Below, in pieces: positions 1-5,653 of a DNA stretch of 6,659 bases. The position numbers and the translations under genes were made by a program. Position 1 is the first letter of the stretch. The number at the start of each line of letters is the position of its first letter. Location of the stretch: the NCBI GenBank assembly GCA_003456765.1, contig DMOT01000237.1, forward strand, positions 1 to 6,659. The letters run 5' to 3'. This DNA is from Bacillota bacterium (GTDB lineage Bacteria; Bacillota; DTU025). The notes under the pieces were generated by a model that did not search any database, was not told the DNA's origin, and saw nothing but the letters and a program-made list of their open reading frames with translations.

Positions 1-160
1 ACACCCCTCCCTTCGACGGCCCCATGCCAGGCGCTGCGAGAAGCCGGCTGGAGACCTATTATGGATAATCACACAAGGGCGACATCGCCCGCCCAACTAA
101 ACAAGCAAGATGCATGCCACAGGGAGAATGCCTTAATAATGGCCTGCTAAATGCTATGAA
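1..160. other. Left-edge intergenic stretch, no confident gene
   Basis: I see no convincing gene in this stretch. Reading the plus strand from base 1, one frame stays open for 49 codons to a TAA at 148-150, but it has no recognisable protein character. On the minus strand the stretch lies beyond the cheX terminator and ends in a Shine-Dalgarno-like tract at the left edge, so it is more likely the upstream region of the next minus-strand gene. It contains two short perfect inverted repeats that could be operator sites: ATTATGGATAAT at 58-69 and GGGCGACATCGCCC at 77-90. On the minus strand the first gives CATAAT, a possible -10 box, but I find no well-placed -35 partner. Confidence 0.45.
4..13 (-). 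promoter_or_regulatory. Putative ribosome binding site of a gene starting left of the window
   Basis: Read on the minus strand, the last bases of the window are AAGGGAGGGG followed by TGT. This closely resembles a Shine-Dalgarno sequence and matches the G-rich sites in front of the other minus-strand genes here. A start codon would fall just outside the window. This is inference from a short motif, since no coding sequence is visible to confirm it. Confidence 0.35.
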
Positions 161-188
161 AGAGGCGCCCCCTGCCCGGGGCGCCTCT
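161..188 (-). terminator. Intrinsic terminator of cheX
   Basis: Bases 161-171 (agaggcgcccc) and 178-188 (ggggcgcctct) form a perfect 11-bp GC-rich stem with a 6-base loop. It lies 43 bp beyond the cheX stop codon. On the minus strand the hairpin is followed by TTTCAT, a short, imperfect T-tract. On the plus strand no T-run follows, so the terminator most likely serves minus-strand transcripts. Confidence 0.8.
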
Positions 189-231
189 CATTCGGGTCAT
201 GCACTTATTTCTCGAACTGCGCAAGAATTAC

Positions 232-693
232 TCACTTTTCTCTGAGAGCTACGTGTACAGTTACGGTGCCGAAGTCGGTAATGAAGGGGATGTTGAGAAC
301 CGGGGTGAAAGTTGTCACTATGAGATCTTTGCCTGTTAGCAAAGTCGGAGGAGTGAGTACACAGCTATATCCGTTCTCCGAAAGTGAGATCGCTGCATTG
401 CCGGTCATGACATTAGTAAGCTCGGCTACAGCGCTCTTTGCCATGTCGTCCAGCCCGTCGACCGTCTCCCCGATCAGGGCAGAAGCTATGCGAACAGCCA
501 CCTTCTCTTCGAATGTGTAGATGACCTGTCCTTCTAGCTGACCGGTAACCCCGATAATCGTATTGACATCCGAGCCTGTAAGCGGCCCCTTCGAATGTAG
601 ATCCAGCTGTTCGCGCATGACATTCATGCCAAATTCCTTTAGGAAGACCGTCATGACTGCCGAAGCAAAAGGATTAATGAATTCTGCTTTCAT
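232..693 (-). CDS. cheX: CheX, CheY-phosphate phosphatase
   Basis: This 153-residue protein belongs to the CheC/CheX/FliY family. Family members hydrolyse CheY-phosphate in the cytoplasm and so end the signal to the flagellar motor. The family's catalytic signature is visible as AELTNVMTGNA, with Glu91 and Asn94 forming the E-x2-N pair and a conserved GN at 98-99. Only one such motif is present, as in CheX, whereas CheC usually has two. The length is typical of CheX, and the N-terminus MKAEFINPF is characteristic, which supports the ATG at 693. A G6 tract at 700-705 is its ribosome binding site. The gene has its own sigma-28 promoter in the 65-bp gap behind the kinase gene and is followed by an intrinsic terminator, so it can be expressed as a single cistron in the motility regulon. 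Confidence in family and function is high. Confidence 0.93.
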   Translation of the reverse strand: MKAEFINPFASAVMTVFLKEFGMNVMREQLDLHSKGPLTGSDVNTIIGVTGQLEGQVIYTFEEKVAVRIASALIGETVDGLDDMAKSAVAELTNVMTGNAAISLSENGYSCVLTPPTLLTGKDLIVTTFTPVLNIPFITDFGTVTVHVALREK

Positions 694-722
694 AAGCCGC
701 CCCCCGTTCCGTTCACTATTAC

Positions 723-750
723 TTATCGGCCGAAAGGGTCAAAGTCTTTA
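723..750 (-). promoter_or_regulatory. Sigma-28 (SigD/FliA) promoter of cheX
   Basis: On the minus strand TAAA (750-747) is followed after 16 bases by GCCGATAA (730-723). This matches both boxes of the sigma-28 flagellar promoter consensus exactly. The 16-base spacer is within the 14-16 range of Bacillus SigD promoters and one longer than the E. coli FliA optimum. Transcription should start near position 716, about 23 nt before the cheX start codon. The site lies entirely between the kinase stop and cheX. Confidence 0.88.
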
Positions 751-758
751 TACCCTGA

Positions 759-1532
759 TCAAAGAAACATCGATCTCCACATCTTCCCGACAGCCTCCGC
801 CATGTCGTTCATCGAAGGATCCCCACGCCATACTGCCACTTTGCGAAAGGCCTCGACCGCATGGCGTTCGACCTCAGGCCACACTCGGTCTTCAGCTCCG
901 GCAAGCCTCCCGTATTCCCGCACGAACGCCACCGCACATTCCCGCCTGGCAGGAGTGTAGCCCGGTCTGTGGCTGAAAATTCGCATGAATCCCTCTCCCA
1001 CATCCTCCAGCGGATCCCCGGGGCGCGTATCGCCGAAATCGATCCCGCACACAATCCTGGAATCCGCCTGGGCCATGTCGAGAACGAAGTTGCCCAGGTT
1101 CATGTCGCCCACAAGCCCAGTTCTGATGAGCGTTCCATCTTGTGCATGAGCAGAACCAAGCGCGACATGGCATGAATGGAGCCATGTCGCAAGTTTCTCC
1201 GCTAGCACAGGGGTCCAATGCAGATCTCGCAGGACCCGGCCGTCAACGTATCGCCTCAGAAGGACTGTGGGGGTAGCCCCCACCACACCCGGAACGGGCA
1301 CACCTGCCGATCCCAGCCTCGCAAGAACCTCGGCTTCTCTAAAGGCGCGCCCCTCGTCTTTGTATATCTTCACTACCATTGGGCATCTTCGCGGAGAGTC
1401 GATCTCAGGCACACTGAGCAAAAAAGCCCTGCTCTTCTTCGCAGACAGAGCTGTGACCACCCGCACATCCCAGACCCTCTCGCCGAGGATAGGCCAGAGC
1501 GCAGTAGCGATCCCATCACCCTCGCAACGCAC
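759..1532 (-). CDS. APH/choline-kinase-fold phosphotransferase
   Basis: This 257-residue protein has the layout of the aminoglycoside phosphotransferase/choline kinase superfamily, small ATP-dependent kinases with a protein-kinase-like fold. Visible elements are the ATP-lysine strand VVKIY (Lys55), an N-lobe glutamate region REAEVL (66-68), the hinge-like LLRRYVDG (91-98), a catalytic loop GLVGDMNLGNFV with Asp143 and Asn148, and the metal-binding IDFGD with Asp165 followed by GDPLEDVG. The usual HGD of the catalytic loop reads VGD here, but the essential Asp and Asn remain, so activity is plausible. The substrate cannot be told from sequence; antibiotic resistance should not be assumed, because many members phosphorylate metabolites. 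The GTG start lies 3 bp after the mobB-like stop codon, so the two are very probably co-transcribed and translationally coupled. Unlike its neighbours it lacks a G6 ribosome binding site; GAGG lies upstream, within the end of mobB. Confidence 0.8.
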   Translation of the reverse strand: MRCEGDGIATALWPILGERVWDVRVVTALSAKKSRAFLLSVPEIDSPRRCPMVVKIYKDEGRAFREAEVLARLGSAGVPVPGVVGATPTVLLRRYVDGRVLRDLHWTPVLAEKLATWLHSCHVALGSAHAQDGTLIRTGLVGDMNLGNFVLDMAQADSRIVCGIDFGDTRPGDPLEDVGEGFMRIFSHRPGYTPARRECAVAFVREYGRLAGAEDRVWPEVERHAVEAFRKVAVWRGDPSMNDMAEAVGKMWRSMFL

Positions 1533-1535
1533 AGA

Positions 1536-2216
1536 CTACTCGCCTCGCCTTATCTCCACCCTCACTTCGCCCCCGGGCTCATACCCCCGGAGCGATGAGA
1601 GCATGCCAAGTATGGTCCGGGCAATGAAATCCTGGACAAACGGAACCATGGGAAGCTCTTCCCCGTTGACATATACGGCGGTCTCATAAATGTGGACCCC
1701 TGCAGGTTCAGCCTTCTTCTTGCCCGCGTTTTCGGGTACTTGCGATTCAACCATGTCTACAACCTCCGCAACCTTTGAAGTAGCATCGATCACAGGAATT
1801 CCTCGCCAGCTCGTAAGCGTGGAAGCAACTTCCCCGCATATAAGAAAGACATGGTCATCGATGCGCTCCTCTATGTCATGCTCAGCGCGGGCACAGAGTA
1901 TTCTCGGGTATGGCGCCTCGTGCGCCCCTTCGATTATGACCCAATCAGTGTCGTAGTGGCTGAGGAGCTCCTCCCACCCAAGCCTGCGTCCTATGATGAT
2001 TGCAGTCTCGCCCGGGCTGAGCGCCGCCACAATATCCGCGCCTGCCTGCTTATGCCTGTAAGTGTTCTTCCCCGGAGTGTCCATGGAGAACCCTTCCCGG
2101 GGAATGTTCTTGACCGTCCCCACTGTGTAGCCACGTGACACAAGCTCACTCACAATGTGCTCCACAGTCGTCGTCTTCCCGGTTCGATGCAATCCCGAAA
2201 CCGCAATAACACGCAT
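1536..2216 (-). CDS. mobB: MobB-like P-loop GTPase (molybdopterin-guanine dinucleotide biosynthesis adaptor)
   Basis: This 226-residue protein begins with a P-loop, VSGLHRTGKTTT (residues 6-17). The MobB-type segment VKNIP...DTPGKNTYRHKQAGAD (36-61) follows, then a Walker-B-like strand DWVIIEGAH (91-99). MobB proteins are GTP-binding adaptors that assist attachment of GMP to molybdopterin in molybdoenzyme maturation. A C-terminal module of about 60 residues (VHIYETAVYVNGEELPMVPFVQDFIARTI onward) goes beyond the minimal GTPase. The frame is open for another 97 codons upstream, but I chose the ATG at 2216 because the P-loop then sits at the N-terminus as in the family, and GGGGGT lies 7 bases ahead. 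No other molybdenum cofactor gene is in the window. The tight pairing with the downstream kinase suggests one operon. A related P-loop function other than MobB remains possible. Confidence 0.82.
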   Translation of the reverse strand: MRVIAVSGLHRTGKTTTVEHIVSELVSRGYTVGTVKNIPREGFSMDTPGKNTYRHKQAGADIVAALSPGETAIIIGRRLGWEELLSHYDTDWVIIEGAHEAPYPRILCARAEHDIEERIDDHVFLICGEVASTLTSWRGIPVIDATSKVAEVVDMVESQVPENAGKKKAEPAGVHIYETAVYVNGEELPMVPFVQDFIARTILGMLSSLRGYEPGGEVRVEIRRGE

Positions 2217-2222
2217 AGAATG

Positions 2223-2228
2223 ACCCCC
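2223..2228 (-). promoter_or_regulatory. Ribosome binding site that decides the mobB start
   Basis: The minus strand reads GCGGGGGTCATTCT before the ATG at 2216, placing the G-tract 6-7 bases ahead of the start. This matches the G-rich sites used by neighbouring genes. It favours the start that puts the P-loop at the protein's N-terminus over longer in-frame starts at 2237 or 2471. Confidence 0.65.
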
Positions 2229-2350
2229 GCAAGACATGTTTCTTCGTGCCGATGGGATTCCGCAGTCGAGATATTCGATAGCCGCCCACACTTTCCCTAC
2301 AAGCCCATCCATATGCGCCTGCCGCACCCATACGCGCTGTCGCAGTTTAT

Positions 2351-2605
2351 GGTTGGCGAGTGCCGCCAGCGGTTTTGAGCCAGTCTGCCAGGTTGCCCAA
2401 CAAGTGCCCGCGAAAGCATCATGCACACCTTCGCCCCGCCCTATCCGACGCACGGGCACACATGCACCCACGTTCAGAATCCGTCGATCGCAAGAGAAGG
2501 CCCGCCGCTAGATGCGCCATATAGAGGGCGCAATCGCGACGGGCTTCGCAAAGACAAACTCGCGCTCTAGAGATGGGGATCACAGGCCTTGGCAACTCGC
2601 CAACC
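2351..2605. repeat. Long-range inverted repeat in the MCP-mobB gap
   Basis: On the minus strand GGTTGGCGAGT (2605-2595) is exactly complementary to ACTCGCCAACC (2361-2351). The pairing extends by GCC/GGC after a one-base bulge, so about 14 bp enclose some 230 bases. Smaller nested complementary arms lie inside: CCTTC/GAAGG enclosing CGACG/CGTCG. The arms could close a structured RNA or mark the ends of a small inserted element, but no flanking target duplication is evident. Confidence 0.4.
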
Positions 2606-2652
2606 GCATACTTGGACAGCACGTATGGGTCGTGAGCGCACTGGCAATGCTT

Positions 2653-4509
2653 CTACACTTTGAAAGCGGATATCATCTCCTCCAACCCCGCCGCAATTTC
2701 GGCCAGGTCTTCGGCGGATGCCTGCATATCCCTGATTGCCGCATCGACTTGCTCAGTCGACGCCGTGACCTCCTGCACTGCCGCGGCGTTTTCTTCCGAC
2801 ACCGCTGCAACAGCATCAATCGACTCCTTCACCTGATCGATGCCGACATTCATATCTTCAGCCGCCTTCAGGCTGCTGTCTGTCGCCGCCACGATCTCGC
2901 CCATCACTCTCCGCACCTGGTCGCTGCAGTCCTCAAGAGAGCCTGCAGTGTTCGACAACGCGTCGATTAGCGCAACGCTCTCCTGGACACCGGAGACTAT
3001 CCGATCCAGAACGTCCGTCGTGCCGCCCACGCTCTCAGACGCTTCGGCCGTAGCCTTGTCGGCTCCTTCAATAGCCTCCACTACCTTCCCGGTGGATTCG
3101 CCGAGCTCATCGACGAGCTTAGCAATGGCTTTCGTCTCAGCAAGTGATCTTTCCGCCAGCTTCCTGACCTCATCCGCAACCACAGCAAACCCTCTGCCAT
3201 GCTCGCCCGCCCTTGCAGCCTCTATTGCCGCGTTGAGGGCAAGAAGATTGGTCTGATCCGCAATGTCATTTATGACCTCAACTATTCGCCCAATCTCTCT
3301 CGAGCTCGTATCCAGATCTCCCGCAGCCCCTAATACCTTTGCAGACTCCAAGCGGGCGCGGTCCACGCTCGCCGCCATGGTTCCGGTGGCAACGCTTCCT
3401 TCCCTGGCCGCCTCTCCCACCCGTCTGGCAGCCGAACTCACTTTCTCCAAGCCCTCCAGCGACTCTGCTATAGACGAACGCATTTCATCAACCGCTGCTG
3501 AACCCCGGTGCACGCTGTTCGTCTGCCCGCGCGCACACAAGGCAACCCGTTCGACAGTGGGCATCAGGTTCTCCGCCACAGTTGCAGTCTGCCCCGCGCT
3601 CCTGCTCTGCTGCTCTGCGCCTTCGGATATCTGGTGAGCGGTATCAGCAATCTGCCTCACTGCGTTCGCAGACTGCTCCACTGATGCAGACAGCTGGACG
3701 CTTGCAGCAGCTACCTGCCTGGATGTATCCAGTGCGCGGCTCACAATCTCCCTCAGATCAGCAACAGTCCTATTGAAAGCCTTTGCCAGCTGGCCCAGCT
3801 CGTCTTCGGAGTCAATATCAGACTGGACCGTCAGGTCTCCCTCTGCCACTTTCCTGACTGCACGTGTAAGGCGCCCTACTGGCCCCGATACAGCATTGGA
3901 CACCCTGAACGCTATGATGACCGCCACGGCGACTCCCAACGCCGCTGTGGTTATAGACATGACGATTCCTCTATTCGCCTTGGCCTTGGACTCCGTTATC
4001 CGGCGCTGCATCTGACCGCGTTCCACGCGCACCAGTTCTTCAAGGGCGTCCGCCCGTTTCTGCCTTACCGGCTCATATGAATCGGTGAAGATCGATAGAG
4101 CCAAATCAGGGCTTATGCCTGCCATGCCGGCTATTGAGATCGCCGTTGTCGACATGGACTTGCCCAGATCATCTACTTCCTCCAACACCTGGACCAATTC
4201 CGGCTTGGTCAGTCGCCTGCCCGCAACGAACATAGCATTCTCCATTTTGTCCCACGCCGAATCGTAGGTCCGCTGGAACTTGGAATTGCCAGGGTCGATT
4301 ATCAGCCCGCTTATGGCATTCGCCGCCTCAAGATCATAAACCCTGAGAGACTCAACTAGCTGAAGTGATACTAGCTCCTCGTCCACAACCTTTGTCATGT
4401 TCCTGTCGTAGTTCGAAAGCTGTATGTACATCATGACATTCCCAACGAGGATCAGAGCAGCCACAAGCAAGAATGTCACCAGAAGCCTCACTCTGGTATG
4501 CTTGAACAA
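2653..4509 (-). CDS. Methyl-accepting chemotaxis protein, two-TM type with HAMP domain
   Basis: This is a membrane chemoreceptor that senses a stimulus outside the cell and controls the CheA kinase through CheW. Residues 9-29 form the first transmembrane helix. A sensor region of about 150 residues, helical and resembling a four-helix-bundle type, follows. The second transmembrane helix is near 181-202 and a HAMP domain near 203-256. The rest is the coiled-coil signalling domain, with the highly conserved hairpin tip [20 protein letters not shown] and [26 protein letters not shown] at about 409-455. There is no C-terminal NWETF-type methyltransferase-docking pentapeptide; the protein ends [10 protein letters not shown] chose the TTG at 4509 (618 aa) because the G-rich ribosome binding site at 4516-4523 is correctly spaced for it. 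A TTG at 4515 would be almost on top of that site. The ligand cannot be predicted. A sigma-28 promoter lies upstream, linking it to the cheX regulon. Confidence 0.95.
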   Translation of the reverse strand: MFKHTRVRLLVTFLLVAALILVGNVMMYIQLSNYDRNMTKVVDEELVSLQLVESLRVYDLEAANAISGLIIDPGNSKFQRTYDSAWDKMENAMFVAGRRLTKPELVQVLEEVDDLGKSMSTTAISIAGMAGISPDLALSIFTDSYEPVRQKRADALEELVRVERGQMQRRITESKAKANRGIVMSITTAALGVAVAVIIAFRVSNAVSGPVGRLTRAVRKVAEGDLTVQSDIDSEDELGQLAKAFNRTVADLREIVSRALDTSRQVAAASVQLSASVEQSANAVRQIADTAHQISEGAEQQSRSAGQTATVAENLMPTVERVALCARGQTNSVHRGSAAVDEMRSSIAESLEGLEKVSSAARRVGEAAREGSVATGTMAASVDRARLESAKVLGAAGDLDTSSREIGRIVEVINDIADQTNLLALNAAIEAARAGEHGRGFAVVADEVRKLAERSLAETKAIAKLVDELGESTGKVVEAIEGADKATAEASESVGGTTDVLDRIVSGVQESVALIDALSNTAGSLEDCSDQVRRVMGEIVAATDSSLKAAEDMNVGIDQVKESIDAVAAVSEENAAAVQEVTASTEQVDAAIRDMQASAEDLAEIAAGLEEMISAFKV

Positions 4510-4676
4510 TTGCAACCCCCCTCAGTCGGCGTCACCATACTTCCCCTGCCACGCATTGACATGCTCAGGACATAGACTCTGAGTCAATATGGAACGAACT
4601 GATCACCCCGCTTCGGCCTCGGACACAGTCTCTCCATTGCATCCTGTGTAGTGGCGATTTACACTTATCTCTAGTA
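4510..4676 (-). other. Long leader (5' UTR) of the MCP gene with hairpins
   Basis: From the predicted sigma-28 start near 4670, about 160 nt precede the receptor start. Two inverted repeats are visible on the minus strand. ACACAG (4649-4644) pairs with CTGTGT (4628-4623). ATTGACTCAG (4588-4579) pairs with CTGA (4568-4565) plus GTCAAT (4560-4555) across a 4-base bulge. I compared it by eye with the c-di-GMP riboswitch motif and saw no match. The leader is longer than an ordinary one, which makes post-transcriptional control possible but unproven. Confidence 0.45.
4516..4523 (-). promoter_or_regulatory. Ribosome binding site that decides the MCP start
   Basis: The minus strand reads GAGGGGGG directly before TTGCAATTG. 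The first TTG abuts the G-tract, too close for efficient initiation, while the second TTG (4509) is 6 bases away. This supports the shorter 618-residue protein. Confidence 0.65.
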
Positions 4677-4703
4677 CTATCGGCATATAGCACCAATGTC
4701 TTA
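4677..4703 (-). promoter_or_regulatory. Sigma-28 (SigD/FliA) promoter of the MCP gene
   Basis: On the minus strand TAAG (4703-4700) is followed after exactly 15 bases by GCCGATAG (4684-4677). The consensus is TAAA-N15-GCCGATAA, so 11 of 12 defined-box positions... differ only at the last base of each box. It lies in the gap between degV and the receptor gene, correctly oriented. The position, spacing and target gene type make this a convincing motility-regulon promoter. Confidence 0.82.
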
Positions 4704-4736
4704 GCCGTTATCTAGACAGAATGCTTGTCCTGGTGC

Positions 4737-4807
4737 ACAGGTGAGCTGCCCGTCACATCCTTTTGAGTGGCTCATCTGAATGCCAGCTCGCATAATCAGG
4801 CACCTGT
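4737..4807 (-). repeat. Inverted repeat directly after the degV stop codon
   Basis: On the minus strand ACAGGTG (4807-4801), immediately after the degV TAG, pairs with CACCTGT (4743-4737). An inner GAGCTG/CAGCTC pair (4789-4784 with 4748-4743) adds to the stem, sharing one base. No T-run follows, so it is not a standard intrinsic terminator, although it is where the activase-degV transcript should end. The arm CTAGACAG (4811-4804) can alternatively pair with CTGTCTAG (4719-4712). Confidence 0.4.
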
Positions 4808-5653
4808 CTAGCCGCAGGGAAGCCATGCCACTCCAATTGCCCCGGGCCCGGCATGAGTCCCAACTACCGGTCCGCACTCTGTGATGATCATCTCCCGACA
4901 GTTGAATTCAGACTCTATCGTCTCACTCCATTCCGCGGCACGGTCGGCAGAGTCTGCATGCACTATAGAAGCATGTATGGCCTGCCCCGGCCCGATCTCC
5001 TTGTTCATCAGGCTAAGCACGCGAGACAGGACTACCCGCCTGCCGTACGCCTTTGCCACAGGCGTCACTTCGCCATCTATGATGCGGGCAATCGGCTTCA
5101 CCGACATCATAGTTCCAAGCATTGATGCAGCTCTGCCTATGCGCCCATGCCTCGCAAGGTATTCCAACGTATCGACAGTGAAAAGAAGCCTTGCCGAATC
5201 CATCGCCTCATGTATTACATCTCTGGCTCGCTGTGGCCCGGCCCCTTCCAGCACGGCCCTGGCCGCAGCGAGAGCTACAAATCCCTGGCACATAGTGACT
5301 TGGTAGGTATCTATGACTTCTACGGATTCCTTCTCCAGAGTATCGCGGGCTATGCATGCTGATTGGAAGGTGCCACTCAGCTTAGAAGAAGCATGGATGG
5401 AGAATATGTGGTCGTATTCCTCCAGCAAGCGGTCGTAGAATGAAATGAAACTGGCCGGCGACGGCTGCGACGTAGAAGGCACTGTCGAAGAAGTCTTTAG
5501 CCTGCGGAAGAATTCCCGGGACGTTATGTTCACCCCGTCGAGGAATGATTCCTCCCCGAAGATGACGTAGAGTGGAACAACGTGAATTCGGTTTTCCTCA
5601 GCCAAATTAGCAGGCAGATCCGCCATGCTGTCAGTGACAATCGCGATCCTCAT
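4808..5653 (-). CDS. DegV family fatty-acid-binding protein (FakB-like)
   Basis: This 281-residue protein is a complete DegV-family member. Such proteins bind a fatty acid in a buried pocket, and some (FakB) present it to the kinase FakA for phosphorylation and entry into phospholipid synthesis. Visible family motifs are IAIVTDSMADLP (3-14), TSQPSP (61-66), SSKLSGTFQSA (89-99), DTLEYLARHGRIGRA (161-175) and VVGTHAGPGAIG (263-274). The usual DS-x3-S-x-G loop is altered to DTYQVTMCQG (115-124). I chose the ATG at 5653 because the sequence then begins MRIAIVTDS like its relatives and AAGGGGGG (5667-5660) is well spaced. The start lies inside the end of the activase gene (23-bp overlap), indicating one operon with coupled translation. 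No fakA-like gene is in the window, so whether it feeds a fatty-acid kinase is unknown. Confidence 0.93.
   Translation of the reverse strand: MRIAIVTDSMADLPANLAEENRIHVVPLYVIFGEESFLDGVNITSREFFRRLKTSSTVPSTSQPSPASFISFYDRLLEEYDHIFSIHASSKLSGTFQSACIARDTLEKESVEVIDTYQVTMCQGFVALAAARAVLEGAGPQRARDVIHEAMDSARLLFTVDTLEYLARHGRIGRAASMLGTMMSVKPIARIIDGEVTPVAKAYGRRVVLSRVLSLMNKEIGPGQAIHASIVHADSADRAAEWSETIESEFNCREMIITECGPVVGTHAGPGAIGVAWLPCG

Larger units (their letters stand above)
2217..2652. other. Unexplained 436-bp region between MCP and mobB
   Basis: No confident gene is found here. On the minus strand, the frame of the MCP stays open past its stop codon to about 2419, including a 67-codon stretch starting at GTG 2622. 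The frame of mobB is open from 2507 down to its proposed start. Both translations are rich in Cys, Trp and Arg and match no family I recognise. Together they could be a decayed gene with a frameshift near 2420-2500, or chance openness in GC-rich DNA. A perfect 11-bp inverted repeat (2595-2605 with 2351-2361) spans most of the region. No sigma-28 site, T-box or riboswitch pattern that I know is present, and no clear promoter for mobB was found. Confidence 0.5.

Noticed and set aside
1..150. Plus-strand frame open from the edge to TAA at 148-150, a possible C-terminus
   Set aside because: The 49 codons show no recognisable protein features. The minus strand gives a better explanation for the region (upstream of another minus-strand gene), and the hairpin after the TAA has no T-run on the plus strand.
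759..1532. Aminoglycoside resistance gene
   Set aside because: Only the kinase fold is supported. The operon with a MobB-like gene and the absence of mobile-element signs do not suggest resistance.
2217..2471. An 85-residue N-terminal extension of the MobB-like protein
   Set aside because: The P-loop should sit at the N-terminus. The ATG at 2216 has a properly spaced G-rich ribosome site, and the extension resembles no known domain.
2217..2652. Moco or cobalamin riboswitch ahead of mobB
   Set aside because: Neither consensus could be recognised on the minus strand; the folding signs are weak and non-specific.
2840..4015. Several plus-strand open frames within the MCP gene
   Set aside because: They are Ser/Ala/Thr-rich antisense translations of the alanine- and glutamate-rich coiled coil. 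The opposite strand encodes an unmistakable chemoreceptor.
4510..4676. A c-di-GMP or other known riboswitch in the MCP leader
   Set aside because: The conserved sequence elements of the c-di-GMP-I motif are not seen; only simple hairpins are present.
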